Assembly: GCA_902388455.1 (NCBI GenBank)
Contig: CABMPD010000014.1
Location: 11,664-75,663, forward strand
Direction of reading: 5' to 3'
Length of the DNA: 64,000 nucleotides
DNA from: an uncultured Alistipes sp.
GTDB taxonomy: Bacteria; Bacteroidota; Bacteroidia; Bacteroidales; UBA932
Shown here piece after piece: positions 44,923-53,123 of this stretch. Below the pieces are notes generated by a model. The model saw only the letters and a program-made list of their open reading frames with translations, ran no database searches and was not told where the DNA came from. The position numbers and the translations under genes were made by a program. Positions within the stretch are counted from its first letter, which is position 1; each line of letters starts with the position of its first letter.

Positions 44923-45333
44923 ATGAGGCTGGAGTACGACGTAGCGGCGGGCGACTTTACCCGCGCCGGCAACGCCTCATCGGCCATCAAGAAGGCTCTC
45001 AAGCAGCTGGGGGTGGCTCCCGCGGTGGTCAAGAGGGTGGTGGTCGCTGTATATGAGGCGGAGGTCAATATCGTGGCGCACTCCTATGGCGGGCATATTA
45101 CCGCAGATATCGCTCCGGAAGGAATCAGCGTAGTCCTGGCTGATACCGGTCCGGGTATTCCCGACGTGCAGAAGGCGATGCAGAAGGGTTTCTCGACGGC
45201 CTCGAAGGAGGTGAGGGAGATGGGCTTCGGAGCCGGTATGGGACTGCCTAATATTCAGGAGAATGCCGATGACCTTAAGATTGAAACCGAGGTGGGGAAG
45301 GGCACGACCCTGAGCATCTACATTAAGTTCTAA
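44923..45333 (+). CDS. RsbW-like HATPase (anti-sigma/serine kinase type)
   Basis: The 136-residue protein is a single GHKL ATP-binding domain. The N box is AVYEAEVNIVAHSYGG, the G1 box is LADTGPGIPD, and the lid/G2 is REMGFGAGMGLPNIQE. The small size and the 'E-x-x-x-N' box resemble RsbW/SpoIIAB anti-sigma serine kinases. There is no sigma factor or STAS partner nearby; instead a [FeFe]-hydrogenase-like gene follows after 12 bases. The ATG at 44923 gives MRLEYDVAAGDF; an upstream in-frame ATG at 44896 would lie within the preceding gene. Confidence 0.82.
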   Translation: MRLEYDVAAGDFTRAGNASSAIKKALKQLGVAPAVVKRVVVAVYEAEVNIVAHSYGGHITADIAPEGISVVLADTGPGIPDVQKAMQKGFSTASKEVREMGFGAGMGLPNIQENADDLKIETEVGKGTTLSIYIKF

Positions 45334-45345
45334 ATTCTGACTTCT

Positions 45346-46710
45346 ATGGAACACAATACTTTCCATAAGGCACTGGAGATTCAGCCTGAGCTCTGTATCG
45401 GATGCTCGCACTGTATTAAGGTCTGTCCGACTGAGGCCCTGAGAGTCTCAGGCGGGAAGGCCTTGCTGTATGCGGACTGGTGTATCGACTGCGGCCGGTG
45501 TTTCAGGGTGTGTCCCAGCCGTGCCATCAGGGTGGTGGATGACGATTTCGACAGCATTTATTCCTATAAATACAGGGTGCTGCTGGTGCCGGCTGTTTTC
45601 TATGCTCAGTTCGAGAAAGGTATTCCCAGGAGGATTATCAACGATATTCTCGGAGACATGGGCTTTTCCGAGGTGTGTACGGTGGAGCAGAGTGTGGATA
45701 CACTTGTGGACGAGATCAATGATTACGTGCATAAGGCAGAGGACAAGCCGGTGATATCTTCTTTCTGTCCGGCGGTAATCCGTCTGATACAGGTCCGCTT
45801 CCCGTCGCTGATAGACCGGATAATGCTTCTGCTGCCTCCTATCGAGGTGACGGCTCAGTACTATGTCCGTAAATGGAAAATGAGCGGGGGAGGTCCTTCT
45901 GAACTGGGAGTTTTCTATCTGACGCCGTGCATAGCCAAGATTGCGGCGGTCAAGTCGCCGGTAGGCGGCTATAAATCGCCCATCAGCGGTGTCATTAACA
46001 TGGATTATGTCTACAATAAGATTCTGCATGCCTATAAGAACAGGAAGTTTCCGGAGGAAGGCAGCGGTACCGAGGCTGTAAATGATGCTGTCTCGGCGAA
46101 GGGGCTGCTCTGGCCTCTTACAGGGGGTGAGGCTTCGCAAATAGAGGGGCGGGCACTCTCAATCGACGGGATGAACAATGTGATAGAATTCCTGGAAAAG
46201 CTTGAGGATGAGGAGATAGACGAGCCGATTGACTATCTGGAGCTGCGGGGGTGCCATGAGTCATGTCCCGGAGGCATACTGGTACAGGGCAACCGTTTCC
46301 TGGTGGCGGACAGTTTAAGGGAAGTGGCGGCGTCTACCGCACCCTCGCACCGTCTGACGCAGGAGTACAAGCAGTTCTGCTCGGCATATATCAAGATGGA
46401 TGCGGTGGAACCACGTTCCATGGTCAAGTATGACAGGGACATCAATGTGGCCATCAAGAAGATGGAGATGGCCGGGATGCTGCGTAAGATTCTGCCGGAT
46501 ATCGACTGCGGGGCCTGCGGTGCTCCCAGCTGTGAGGCTCTGGCAGCGGATATCGTAAGGGAGGATGCCTCGCTCAACAACTGTATCTTCATGCAGGCCC
46601 GTTTCGAGAAAGAGGGTTCGCTCCAGGTATCGGAGGCCATCGACCTGATGGAAAAGGTCTGGGGTAAGGACCGTTTCGTAAATAAGGAAAAATTAAAATC
46701 AGAAGAATAG
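45346..46710 (+). CDS. Divergent [FeFe]-hydrogenase-like iron-sulfur protein (probable sensor)
   Basis: The 454-residue protein begins with two [4Fe-4S] ferredoxin motifs (CIGCSHCIKVCP and CIDCGRCFRVCP). An H-cluster-like domain follows, then a C-terminal Fe-S domain with CGACGAPSC (near residue 390). H-cluster Cys positions are kept: SSFCPAV (about residue 141), LTPCIAK (about 192) and GCHESCPGG (about 302). The first motif lacks the second Cys of the catalytic TSCCP, which relays protons in active enzymes; Phe stands there. It therefore looks like a non-turnover sensor or assembly homologue and not the main hydrogenase. It lies among DRTGG and HATPase genes, upstream of hydABC. Confidence 0.83.
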   Translation: MEHNTFHKALEIQPELCIGCSHCIKVCPTEALRVSGGKALLYADWCIDCGRCFRVCPSRAIRVVDDDFDSIYSYKYRVLLVPAVFYAQFEKGIPRRIINDILGDMGFSEVCTVEQSVDTLVDEINDYVHKAEDKPVISSFCPAVIRLIQVRFPSLIDRIMLLLPPIEVTAQYYVRKWKMSGGGPSELGVFYLTPCIAKIAAVKSPVGGYKSPISGVINMDYVYNKILHAYKNRKFPEEGSGTEAVNDAVSAKGLLWPLTGGEASQIEGRALSIDGMNNVIEFLEKLEDEEIDEPIDYLELRGCHESCPGGILVQGNRFLVADSLREVAASTAPSHRLTQEYKQFCSAYIKMDAVEPRSMVKYDRDINVAIKKMEMAGMLRKILPDIDCGACGAPSCEALAADIVREDASLNNCIFMQARFEKEGSLQVSEAIDLMEKVWGKDRFVNKEKLKSEE

Positions 46711-46714
46711 AATC

Positions 46715-47053
46715 ATGACAGTAAGAGAAATCGCTGATAAACTGAATCTGAAGGTGTTTTCCGGAGCCTCAGGCCTGGACCGGGAGGTGACCGGAGGATA
46801 TGTGTCGGACCTGCTGTCCGATGTGATGGGCTTCGCCAAGGACGGCTCTGTCTGGGTAACCCTTCAGACCCACAAGAATGTCATGGCCATCGCCACTCTC
46901 AAGGAACTGGCGGCCGTGGTTATTGTCAAGGGCTTCGAGCCTGAGGAAGATGCGAAGGAGGTCTCCGAGGAGGAGGGTATTCCCATCCTCGGTTCCGGGG
47001 AACAGACTTTCGAGCTGGCCGGGCAGATCTATAACCTGTTGAGCCGGGGGTGA
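46715..47053 (+). CDS. DRTGG-domain protein (hydrogenase cassette), second copy
   Basis: This 112-residue paralogue of the 44577-44921 product shares the layout MTVREIADKLNLKVFSG, YVSDLLSDVMGFAKDGSVW, then LAAVVIVKGFEPEEDA. Unlike the first copy it keeps the 'WVTLQTHKNVMAIATL' strand-helix, close to the free-standing domains seen beside hydrogenases of Clostridia. Function is unknown; nucleotide or ligand binding is inferred from the fold. It is separated by four bases from each neighbour. Confidence 0.78.
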   Translation: MTVREIADKLNLKVFSGASGLDREVTGGYVSDLLSDVMGFAKDGSVWVTLQTHKNVMAIATLKELAAVVIVKGFEPEEDAKEVSEEEGIPILGSGEQTFELAGQIYNLLSRG

Positions 47054-47057
47054 GGCC

Positions 47058-47804
47058 ATGAACCGCTTCAGGGCCGATCTGCACAACCATACTCTGCTGT
47101 CTCCTTGCGGGGACATAGAGATGACGCCTGCATTCATCGTGAGTACGGCTTTGAGAAAGGGGTATGACATAATCGGTATCACTGACCACAACACTACTCT
47201 CCAGGGACGGGAAATCCGAAGGATGGTCGGGGACGGAGAGCCTTATATCCTATGCGGAGTGGAGATTACCACGAAGGAGGAGGTGCACTGCCTGGCTTTT
47301 GCGGACAGCGGGGAAAGTCTGGACGCTCTCCAGAATTTCCTGGACGATAGCCTTCCGAAGATACCGAACGATGAGGAGGTATTCGGTTACCAGCTGGCCG
47401 TCAATGAGGCGGAGGAGGTAATCTACGAGGCCCCTTACCTGCTGATATCCGCCATTGACCGGAGCATGGAGGAGGTGGCTGCGTTCGTGGCGTCGATAGG
47501 AGGAATTTTCATCCCGGCCCATATCGACAAGCCGCAGAACTCCGTGATCTCCCAGCTGGGATTCGTGCCTCCGGACCTGCCTTTCGACGCCCTGGAGATA
47601 TCCGCCCGCTGCGACCTGGAGGGCCTGCTGGCCCGGAATGCCTACCTTAAGAAGCGTGCTCCGGCATTTATTCGTTCCTCCGATGCCCATTATCCGGAGG
47701 ATTTCTGCAGGGCCGTAACCTATTTCAATATGCCCTGCCGCTCTTTCGAGGAGATACGTATGGCCCTGCGCGGGGAAGAGGGACGGAGCGTGGCGCTGGA
47801 GTAA
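47058..47804 (+). CDS. PHP-domain phosphoesterase
   Basis: The 248-residue protein has the PHP metal-binding motifs: RADLHNHTLLSPCG at the N-terminus, GITDHNT, CGVEIT, IPAHID and SSDAHYPE at the end. PHP proteins hydrolyse phosphate esters such as histidinol phosphate or 3',5'-nucleotides, usually with three metals. No histidine-pathway gene is near; the context is the hydrogenase cassette, where PHP genes recur in other anaerobes. It might degrade a signalling nucleotide, but this is inference. Confidence 0.85.
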   Translation: MNRFRADLHNHTLLSPCGDIEMTPAFIVSTALRKGYDIIGITDHNTTLQGREIRRMVGDGEPYILCGVEITTKEEVHCLAFADSGESLDALQNFLDDSLPKIPNDEEVFGYQLAVNEAEEVIYEAPYLLISAIDRSMEEVAAFVASIGGIFIPAHIDKPQNSVISQLGFVPPDLPFDALEISARCDLEGLLARNAYLKKRAPAFIRSSDAHYPEDFCRAVTYFNMPCRSFEEIRMALRGEEGRSVALE

Positions 47805-47837
47805 ATTATTGTTTAACCATCATTATCGACCTGAGAG

Positions 47838-48383
47838 ATGAACGACCTTTCCATGCATATACTGGATATAATCCAGAATTCCATAAGCGCCGGTGCGACC
47901 CGTGTGACCCTGACCGTAGACGAGAATCCGGCCGCCGACCTGCTTACCATTGTTATAGGAGACAACGGACGGGGGATGACTCCTGAGCAGGTGAGCCGCC
48001 TTTCCGACCCGTTCTTCACTTCCCGTACTACCCGAAAGGTGGGGATGGGCATACCTTTGCTCAAGCAGTCCGCGGAGCAGAGCGGGGGAGAGGTCAGGAT
48101 AACCTCGGAACCCGGGCGGGGAACGGAGGTGACAGCGGTTTTCGGTTATTCCGATATCGATCGTCCGCCGCTCGGAGATGTGGCTAATGCTCTGATGATT
48201 ACAGCCTCGTCCAACCCGCGGATGAACTTTCTTTTCACCTATCGGTACAATGGGGAGGAGTATGCCCTGGATACTGCCGATGTGAAGGAAGTTTTCGGGG
48301 AAGATGCATTCGAAAATTTAACAATCGTAAAAAATATTGAAGAAATGCTTAAAGAAAATATTGAGGAGGTTAGGAACTCTTAA
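47838..48383 (+). CDS. Histidine-kinase-like HATPase, stand-alone
   Basis: The 181-residue protein has a GHKL ATPase fold without any sensor or phospho-acceptor domain. The short start MNDLSMHILDIIQNSISAGA is an N box (Gln-Asn-Ser). GDNGRGMTPEQ is the G1 box, PFFTSRTTRKVGMGIPLLKQ the F/G2 region and EPGRGTEVTAVF the end. A further 50 residues form a C-terminal extension. It resembles the ATP-binding proteins found with HydABC in clostridia and Bacteroidales. The 33-base gap upstream is the largest in the cassette, and a promoter follows downstream. Confidence 0.82.
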   Translation: MNDLSMHILDIIQNSISAGATRVTLTVDENPAADLLTIVIGDNGRGMTPEQVSRLSDPFFTSRTTRKVGMGIPLLKQSAEQSGGEVRITSEPGRGTEVTAVFGYSDIDRPPLGDVANALMITASSNPRMNFLFTYRYNGEEYALDTADVKEVFGEDAFENLTIVKNIEEMLKENIEEVRNS

Positions 48384-48400
48384 ATATTTTCATAAATTTG
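48370..48400 (+). promoter_or_regulatory. Promoter of the hydrogenase structural genes
   Basis: TTAG (48370-48373) and TAAATTTG (48393-48400) are 19 bases apart, 34 bases before the first structural gene. The promoter overlaps the end of the HATPase gene, so hydrogenase genes can be expressed apart from the regulatory cassette. Confidence 0.65.
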
Positions 48401-48434
48401 CATAACCCAACACTAAATTATTAACCAAAACTAT

Positions 48435-48833
48435 ATGAGTAAGATTAAGTCTCTTGACGAACTGCGTCAAATGAAGGCCAGACTGGAGAGTCAGATGGAT
48501 ATCCGGGAGAAGAGCAACAATCCCGAGAAACTCGTTCAGATCCGGGTAGCCATGGCCACTTGCGGCATCGCGGCGGGAGCTCGTGTGGTGATGAACGCCA
48601 TTATCGAGCGTGTGGAGAGAGAAAAACTGCCGGTTATTGTCACCCAGGGCGGATGCATGGGATACTGCTACGCCGAACCCACTATCGAAGTTAAGCGTCC
48701 GGGCGAGGAACCGGTCGTTTTCGGTCACGTCAACACCGACAAGGCCATGGAGATTCTGGACAAATATGTCCTCCACGGTGAACTTGTGGACGGTGTCATC
48801 CCTGTCAATTATCAAACAATCGAAAAAAATTAG
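48435..48833 (+). CDS. Thioredoxin-like [2Fe-2S] ferredoxin
   Basis: The 132-residue protein has a short helical start and a thioredoxin-like [2Fe-2S] domain. Cluster ligands are a Cys in VAMATCGIAAGARV with no close second Cys, and CMGYC in GGCMGYCYAEP. The first ligand pair of typical members is C-x(3-12)-C; here only one Cys is seen in that half, so one ligand may differ. It lies seven bases before hydB, whose own N-terminus repeats this fold. It probably joins the bifurcating complex as a small electron carrier. Confidence 0.82.
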   Translation: MSKIKSLDELRQMKARLESQMDIREKSNNPEKLVQIRVAMATCGIAAGARVVMNAIIERVEREKLPVIVTQGGCMGYCYAEPTIEVKRPGEEPVVFGHVNTDKAMEILDKYVLHGELVDGVIPVNYQTIEKN

Positions 48834-48839
48834 CCTGCC

Positions 48840-50630
48840 ATGCCCAACTACAAAATGAGTTTACTGTGCTGCGGAGGTACGGGCTGCCGTGCATCCGAGA
48901 GCGTGAGGATCGTCGAGAGGCTGAGGGAGGAGATCGCCGCCGCAGGGATGGACAATGACGTGCAGGTGGTGGTGACGGGCTGCTTCGGTTTCTGCGAGCA
49001 GGGTCCCATCGTGAAGGTGATACCCGACAACACTTTCTACACCAATGTGAAGCCTGAGGACGCCGAGGAGATCGTCAAGGAGCATGTGATAAAGGGCCGC
49101 AAGGTCACCCGTCTGCTCTACGAGGACCCCGACACCCAGAAGCATATCAGCGACTCGAAGCACATGGGCTTCTATCAGAAGCAGCTCCGTATCGCTCTGC
49201 GTAACTGCGGATTCATCAATCCCGAGAATATCGACGAGTACATAGCCCGCGACGGCTACGAGGCTCTGGCCAAGGTGCTCCAGGGCACTCCCCAGGAGGC
49301 CATAGAGACCGTCAAGAAGTCCGGTCTGAGAGGACGTGGCGGCGGAGGATTCCCTACCGGTCTGAAATGGGAGATAGCCTCCAAGAGTCCAGGCAAGGAA
49401 AAATACGTGGTCTGCAACGCCGACGAGGGCGACCCCGGAGCGTTCATGGACCGCTCTATTCTCGAGAGCGACCCCAACTCGGTCATCGAGGCCATGGCCA
49501 TCTGCGGTTACTGTATCGGGGCCTCGAAAGGTCTGGTGTACATCCGCGCCGAATACCCCCTGGCCGTCAAGCGTCTGCAGATAGCCATGAAGCAGGCCCG
49601 CGACTACGGTCTGCTGGGAGACGATATCCTCGGTTCGGGATTCAATTTCGACATAGAGATACGCTACGGAGCTGGAGCCTTCGTCTGCGGTGAGGAGACC
49701 GCCCTGATTCACTCTATGGAGGGCAAGAGGGGCGAGCCTACCGTGAAGCCTCCTTTCCCCGCAGTCAGCGGATATCTCGGAAAGCCTACCAATGTCAACA
49801 ATGTGGAGACCTTCGCCAATATCCCCGTGATATTCCTCAAGGGACCCGAGTGGTTTGCTTCTATCGGTACTGAGAAGTCAAAGGGAACCAAGGTGTTCGC
49901 CCTGGCCGGCAAGATCAACAACGTGGGTCTTATCGAGGTGCCTATGGGTACGACCCTCCGCGAGGTCATCTATGACATCGGAGGCGGCATCAAGGGCGGC
50001 AAGGAGTTCAAGGCCGTCCAGACCGGAGGACCCTCGGGAGGCTGCCTTACCAAGAAACATCTCGACACACCTATTGATTACGATAACCTTACCGCCGCCG
50101 GCTCGATGATGGGCTCGGGAGGTATGATCGTCATGGACGAGGACGACTGCATGGTGTCCGTGGCCAAGTTCTACCTCCAGTTCACCGTGGACGAGTCCTG
50201 CGGAAAGTGCGCTCCCTGCCGTATCGGCAACAAGCGCCTGGAGGAGATTCTCGACAAGATCACCAAGGGCAAGGGTACGATGGAGGATCTGGACTATCTC
50301 AAGAACCTCAGCAAGGTCATCAAGGATACCGCTCTCTGCGGTCTCGGCCAGACATCTCCCAACCCCGTGCTCTCGACCATCGACAACTTCTACGACGAGT
50401 ACGTGGCCCACATCGTGGACAAGCGCTGTCCAGCCCACAAGTGCCGCGCCCTCAGGGTCTACGCCATCGATCCCGACCGGTGCAAGGGCTGTACTGCCTG
50501 TGCCAGGGCATGTCCCGCAGGAGCCATCAAGGGCGAGGTCAAGCAGGCTCATGTCATCGACACGGAGAAGTGTATCCGCTGCGGTGCATGTCTGGAGAAA
50601 TGTAAATTCAATGCGGTAACCGTTCAATAA
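48840..50630 (+). CDS. hydB: NADH-binding subunit of bifurcating [FeFe]-hydrogenase (NuoF-like)
   Basis: HydB is the flavin-bifurcating subunit. The 596-residue protein has four parts. First is an N-terminal thioredoxin-like [2Fe-2S] domain (LLCCGGTGCRAS with TGCFGFCEQG). Second is the NuoF core with FMN/NADH site GLRGRGGGGFPTGLKW (near residue 162) and YVVCNADEGDPGAFMDR. Third is the [4Fe-4S] site ESCGKCAPCRIG (near 451). Last is a C-terminal 2x[4Fe-4S] ferredoxin (CKGCTACARACP and CIRCGACLEKCK). This layout matches HydB of Thermotoga and acetogens, which splits electrons between NAD and ferredoxin. It is followed 11 bases later by hydA. Confidence 0.95.
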   Translation: MPNYKMSLLCCGGTGCRASESVRIVERLREEIAAAGMDNDVQVVVTGCFGFCEQGPIVKVIPDNTFYTNVKPEDAEEIVKEHVIKGRKVTRLLYEDPDTQKHISDSKHMGFYQKQLRIALRNCGFINPENIDEYIARDGYEALAKVLQGTPQEAIETVKKSGLRGRGGGGFPTGLKWEIASKSPGKEKYVVCNADEGDPGAFMDRSILESDPNSVIEAMAICGYCIGASKGLVYIRAEYPLAVKRLQIAMKQARDYGLLGDDILGSGFNFDIEIRYGAGAFVCGEETALIHSMEGKRGEPTVKPPFPAVSGYLGKPTNVNNVETFANIPVIFLKGPEWFASIGTEKSKGTKVFALAGKINNVGLIEVPMGTTLREVIYDIGGGIKGGKEFKAVQTGGPSGGCLTKKHLDTPIDYDNLTAAGSMMGSGGMIVMDEDDCMVSVAKFYLQFTVDESCGKCAPCRIGNKRLEEILDKITKGKGTMEDLDYLKNLSKVIKDTALCGLGQTSPNPVLSTIDNFYDEYVAHIVDKRCPAHKCRALRVYAIDPDRCKGCTACARACPAGAIKGEVKQAHVIDTEKCIRCGACLEKCKFNAVTVQ

Positions 50631-50641
50631 TCGTAACTGAG

Positions 50642-52402
50642 ATGGATAAAATTAAACTTACTATAGACAACAGAGAGGTCGAGGTTGAAAACGGGACTAC
50701 GATATTCCAGGCTGCCAGGCAGATGGGAATAGATATCCCGGCTCTCTGCTACATGAAACTGGATAACCTCGGAGTAGAGAACCGTCCGGGCGGCTGCCGC
50801 ATCTGCGTGGTTGAGGTTGAGGGCCGCAGGAACCTGGCCCCCTCCTGCTCGACGGTCTGCACCCCCGGAATGGTGGTGCACACCCACACTATGAGAGTCA
50901 TCAACGCCCGCAGGACAGTCCTTGAGCTGATTCTCTCGGATCATCCCAAAGACTGCCTCATCTGCCCCAAGAACGGCCGCTGCGAACTGCAGGACCTGGC
51001 TGCCCGTTTGGGCATCAGGGAGATACATTCCGTGGAGAATGCGGCTGTATCGACATATAAGAAAGACACGTCGCCCTCCCTCAAGAGGGATATGGACAAA
51101 TGCGTGATGTGCCGCCGCTGCGAGACCATGTGCAACGACGTGCAGAGCGTGGGTGCCCTGAGCGCCGTGAACCGCGGCTTCATGGCTGTGGTCGCTCCCG
51201 CCTTCGAGCAGAGGCTGGTGGACAGCAACTGTACCTTCTGCGGCCAGTGCGTCGCAGTCTGCCCCACCGGAGCCCTGACCGAGGTGGACAACACCGGAAA
51301 GATTATTCAGGCCCTGATGGACCCTACCAAGAAGGTCATTGTGCAGACAGCTCCCGCGGTACGTGCCGCCCTCGGAGAGGAGTTCGGCATGGAGCCCGGT
51401 ACTCTGGTTACAGGCAAGATGGTGGCCGCCCTGCGCCGCCTCGGCTTTGACGAGGTCTTCGACACTGACTTCGCAGCCGACCTCACCATCATGGAGGAGG
51501 GCTCCGAGCTGCTCGACCGCCTCGGACGTTATCTCCAGGGCGACAAGAGCGTGAAGCTCCCGATCCTGACCTCCTGCTGCCCCGCCTGGGTCAATTTCTT
51601 CGAGCACAACTATCCCGACATGCTGGACGTGCCTTCCTCCGCGAAGTCGCCCCAGCAGATGTTCGGAGCCATTGCCAAGAGTTATTTCGCCGAGAAGATA
51701 GGAGTGGACCGCAAGGACCTGGTGGTAGTGTCCGTGATGCCCTGCCTGGCCAAAAAGTATGAGTGCCAGAGGGACGAGTTTAAGGTGGACGGCAATCCGG
51801 ATGTGGATTACTCCATCTCCACCCGCGAGCTGGCATCGCTGATCAAGTCGGCCAACATCGACTTCCTCTCGCTGCCCGACGAGGACTTCGACGCTCCTCT
51901 GGGTGAGTCCACTGGTGCGGCTGTCATCTTCGGAGCCACCGGAGGCGTGATCGAGGCCGCCGTGCGTACTGCCTACGAGCTCTACACCGGCAAGAAGCTG
52001 GACCGTATCGACTTCAATGAACTCAGGGGACTCGAGGGCATCCGCCACGCCACGATCGACTTCAACGGTCTGCCTGTGAACATCGGCATAGCCCACACCC
52101 TCGGCAATGCCCGCAAGCTGCTCGACGGTATCCGCGCCGGCATGTACAACTTCCACGCAATCGAGATCATGGCCTGCCCCGGCGGCTGTATCGGCGGTGC
52201 CGGCCAGCCCTTCCATCACGGGGACAGCAGCGTGATCAAGGCCCGTATGGACGCCATCTACCGCGAGGACGCCGGCAAGGCTCTCCGCAAGTCGCACGAG
52301 AATCCTTACATCATCAAGCTCTACGAGGAGTTCCTCGGCAAGCCTCTGAGCGAGAAGGCGCATCACCTGCTGCATACTCACTATTTCGACAAACACGATT
52401 AA
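50642..52402 (+). CDS. hydA: Catalytic subunit of bifurcating [FeFe]-hydrogenase
   Basis: HydA makes or consumes H2. In the 586-residue protein the N-terminus has a [2Fe-2S] domain (GGCRICVVEVEG and SCSTVC), the His-ligated [4Fe-4S] (HPKDCLICPKNGRCELQ) and two [4Fe-4S] motifs (CVMCRRCETMCN and CTFCGQCVAVCP). The H-cluster domain is complete: L1 TSCCPAW (near residue 311), L2 VMPCLAKKYEC (near 366) and L3 MACPGGCIGGAGQP (near 510), including the proton-relay Cys. A small-subunit-type C-terminal tail ends the protein. Maturases HydE, HydF and HydG are not in the window. The paralogue at 45346 lacks the relay Cys. Confidence 0.97.
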   Translation: MDKIKLTIDNREVEVENGTTIFQAARQMGIDIPALCYMKLDNLGVENRPGGCRICVVEVEGRRNLAPSCSTVCTPGMVVHTHTMRVINARRTVLELILSDHPKDCLICPKNGRCELQDLAARLGIREIHSVENAAVSTYKKDTSPSLKRDMDKCVMCRRCETMCNDVQSVGALSAVNRGFMAVVAPAFEQRLVDSNCTFCGQCVAVCPTGALTEVDNTGKIIQALMDPTKKVIVQTAPAVRAALGEEFGMEPGTLVTGKMVAALRRLGFDEVFDTDFAADLTIMEEGSELLDRLGRYLQGDKSVKLPILTSCCPAWVNFFEHNYPDMLDVPSSAKSPQQMFGAIAKSYFAEKIGVDRKDLVVVSVMPCLAKKYECQRDEFKVDGNPDVDYSISTRELASLIKSANIDFLSLPDEDFDAPLGESTGAAVIFGATGGVIEAAVRTAYELYTGKKLDRIDFNELRGLEGIRHATIDFNGLPVNIGIAHTLGNARKLLDGIRAGMYNFHAIEIMACPGGCIGGAGQPFHHGDSSVIKARMDAIYREDAGKALRKSHENPYIIKLYEEFLGKPLSEKAHHLLHTHYFDKHD

Positions 52403-52420
52403 TTCTTAGAGACATCAGTT

Positions 52421-52897
52421 ATGGACAAGATAGAATTGAACAAATGTCAGAAAGACAAGATCGCCGAGATCTGCGCCGAGTTCCACAACTCTCCCGGTGA
52501 GCTGATCAACGTCCTGCACAAGACCCAGGGACACTTCGGCTATCTGCCCGAGGAGGTGCAGCGCGAGATAGCCCGTAACCTCCACATCCCCGTGGCCAAG
52601 GTTTACGGAGTGGTTACCTTCTACTCCTTCTTCACCATGCAGCCCAAGGGCCGCCACTCCATCTCAGTGTGCATGGGTACGGCCTGCTATGTCCGCGGAG
52701 CGGAGGGTGTGCTGGAGGAAATCAAGAAGGAACTCAAGATCGACGTGGGCGGAGTTACCCCTGACGGGAAATTCTCCCTGGAGTGCCTGCGCTGCGTGGG
52801 CGCCTGCGGTCTGGCTCCCGTGATGCTCGTGGACGAGAAGGTCTACGGCCGTCTGGAGCCCAAGCAGATCAAGGGCATCCTCGCCCAGTACGAGTAA
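52421..52897 (+). CDS. hydC: NuoE-like [2Fe-2S] subunit of bifurcating hydrogenase
   Basis: HydC carries one [2Fe-2S] cluster in a thioredoxin-like fold. The 158-residue protein has the NuoE N-terminal helical bundle (LINVLHKTQGHFGYLPEEVQ), VYGVVTFYSFF and the cluster ligands CMGTACYVRG and CLRCVGACGLAP. It completes HydABC. In Thermotoga hydC precedes hydB and hydA; here it comes last. Translation codons follow the high-expression pattern of its neighbours. Confidence 0.95.
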   Translation: MDKIELNKCQKDKIAEICAEFHNSPGELINVLHKTQGHFGYLPEEVQREIARNLHIPVAKVYGVVTFYSFFTMQPKGRHSISVCMGTACYVRGAEGVLEEIKKELKIDVGGVTPDGKFSLECLRCVGACGLAPVMLVDEKVYGRLEPKQIKGILAQYE

Positions 52898-52945
52898 TAG
52901 GAACCGTCATCGTCATTTTTTCGGGAGTGATGATGAAAATAGTCT

Positions 52946-53045
52946 CTCTGACTGTCAGTGCGTTATTGCATGACCTCGCTCCGCAAACACAGTTAAATCA
53001 ACGCCTTGGAAGCGACGTCTTGGAGCAGCACGCTGATAGTCAGAG
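52946..53045. repeat. Imperfect inverted repeat downstream of hydC
   Basis: CTCTGACTGTCAGTGCG (52946-52962) and CACGCTGATAGTCAGAG (53029-53045) pair at 14 of 17 positions around a 66-base centre. A smaller hairpin, TCATCGTCA/TGATGATGA, lies at 52908-52938 and may end hydC transcription. The gap contains no gene. Confidence 0.45.
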
Positions 53046-53094
53046 GGATTGTTTTTTGTAATGCTCCTCATGGTGGAAATCCTGGATTTTTAGC

Positions 53095-53102
53095 TATCTT
53101 TG
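53095..53102 (+). promoter_or_regulatory. prfA promoter -7 box
   Basis: TATCTTTG matches TAnnTTTG 22 bases before the prfA ATG; the -33 element is weak. Confidence 0.55.
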
Positions 53103-53123
53103 CAGGTCAATTGAAATCAGTAT

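Noticed and set aside
50624..52396. A 590-codon open frame antisense to hydA
   Set aside because: It mirrors the strongly biased codons of hydA, has low-complexity His/Gly/Val composition, and no domain. It is a shadow of the real gene.
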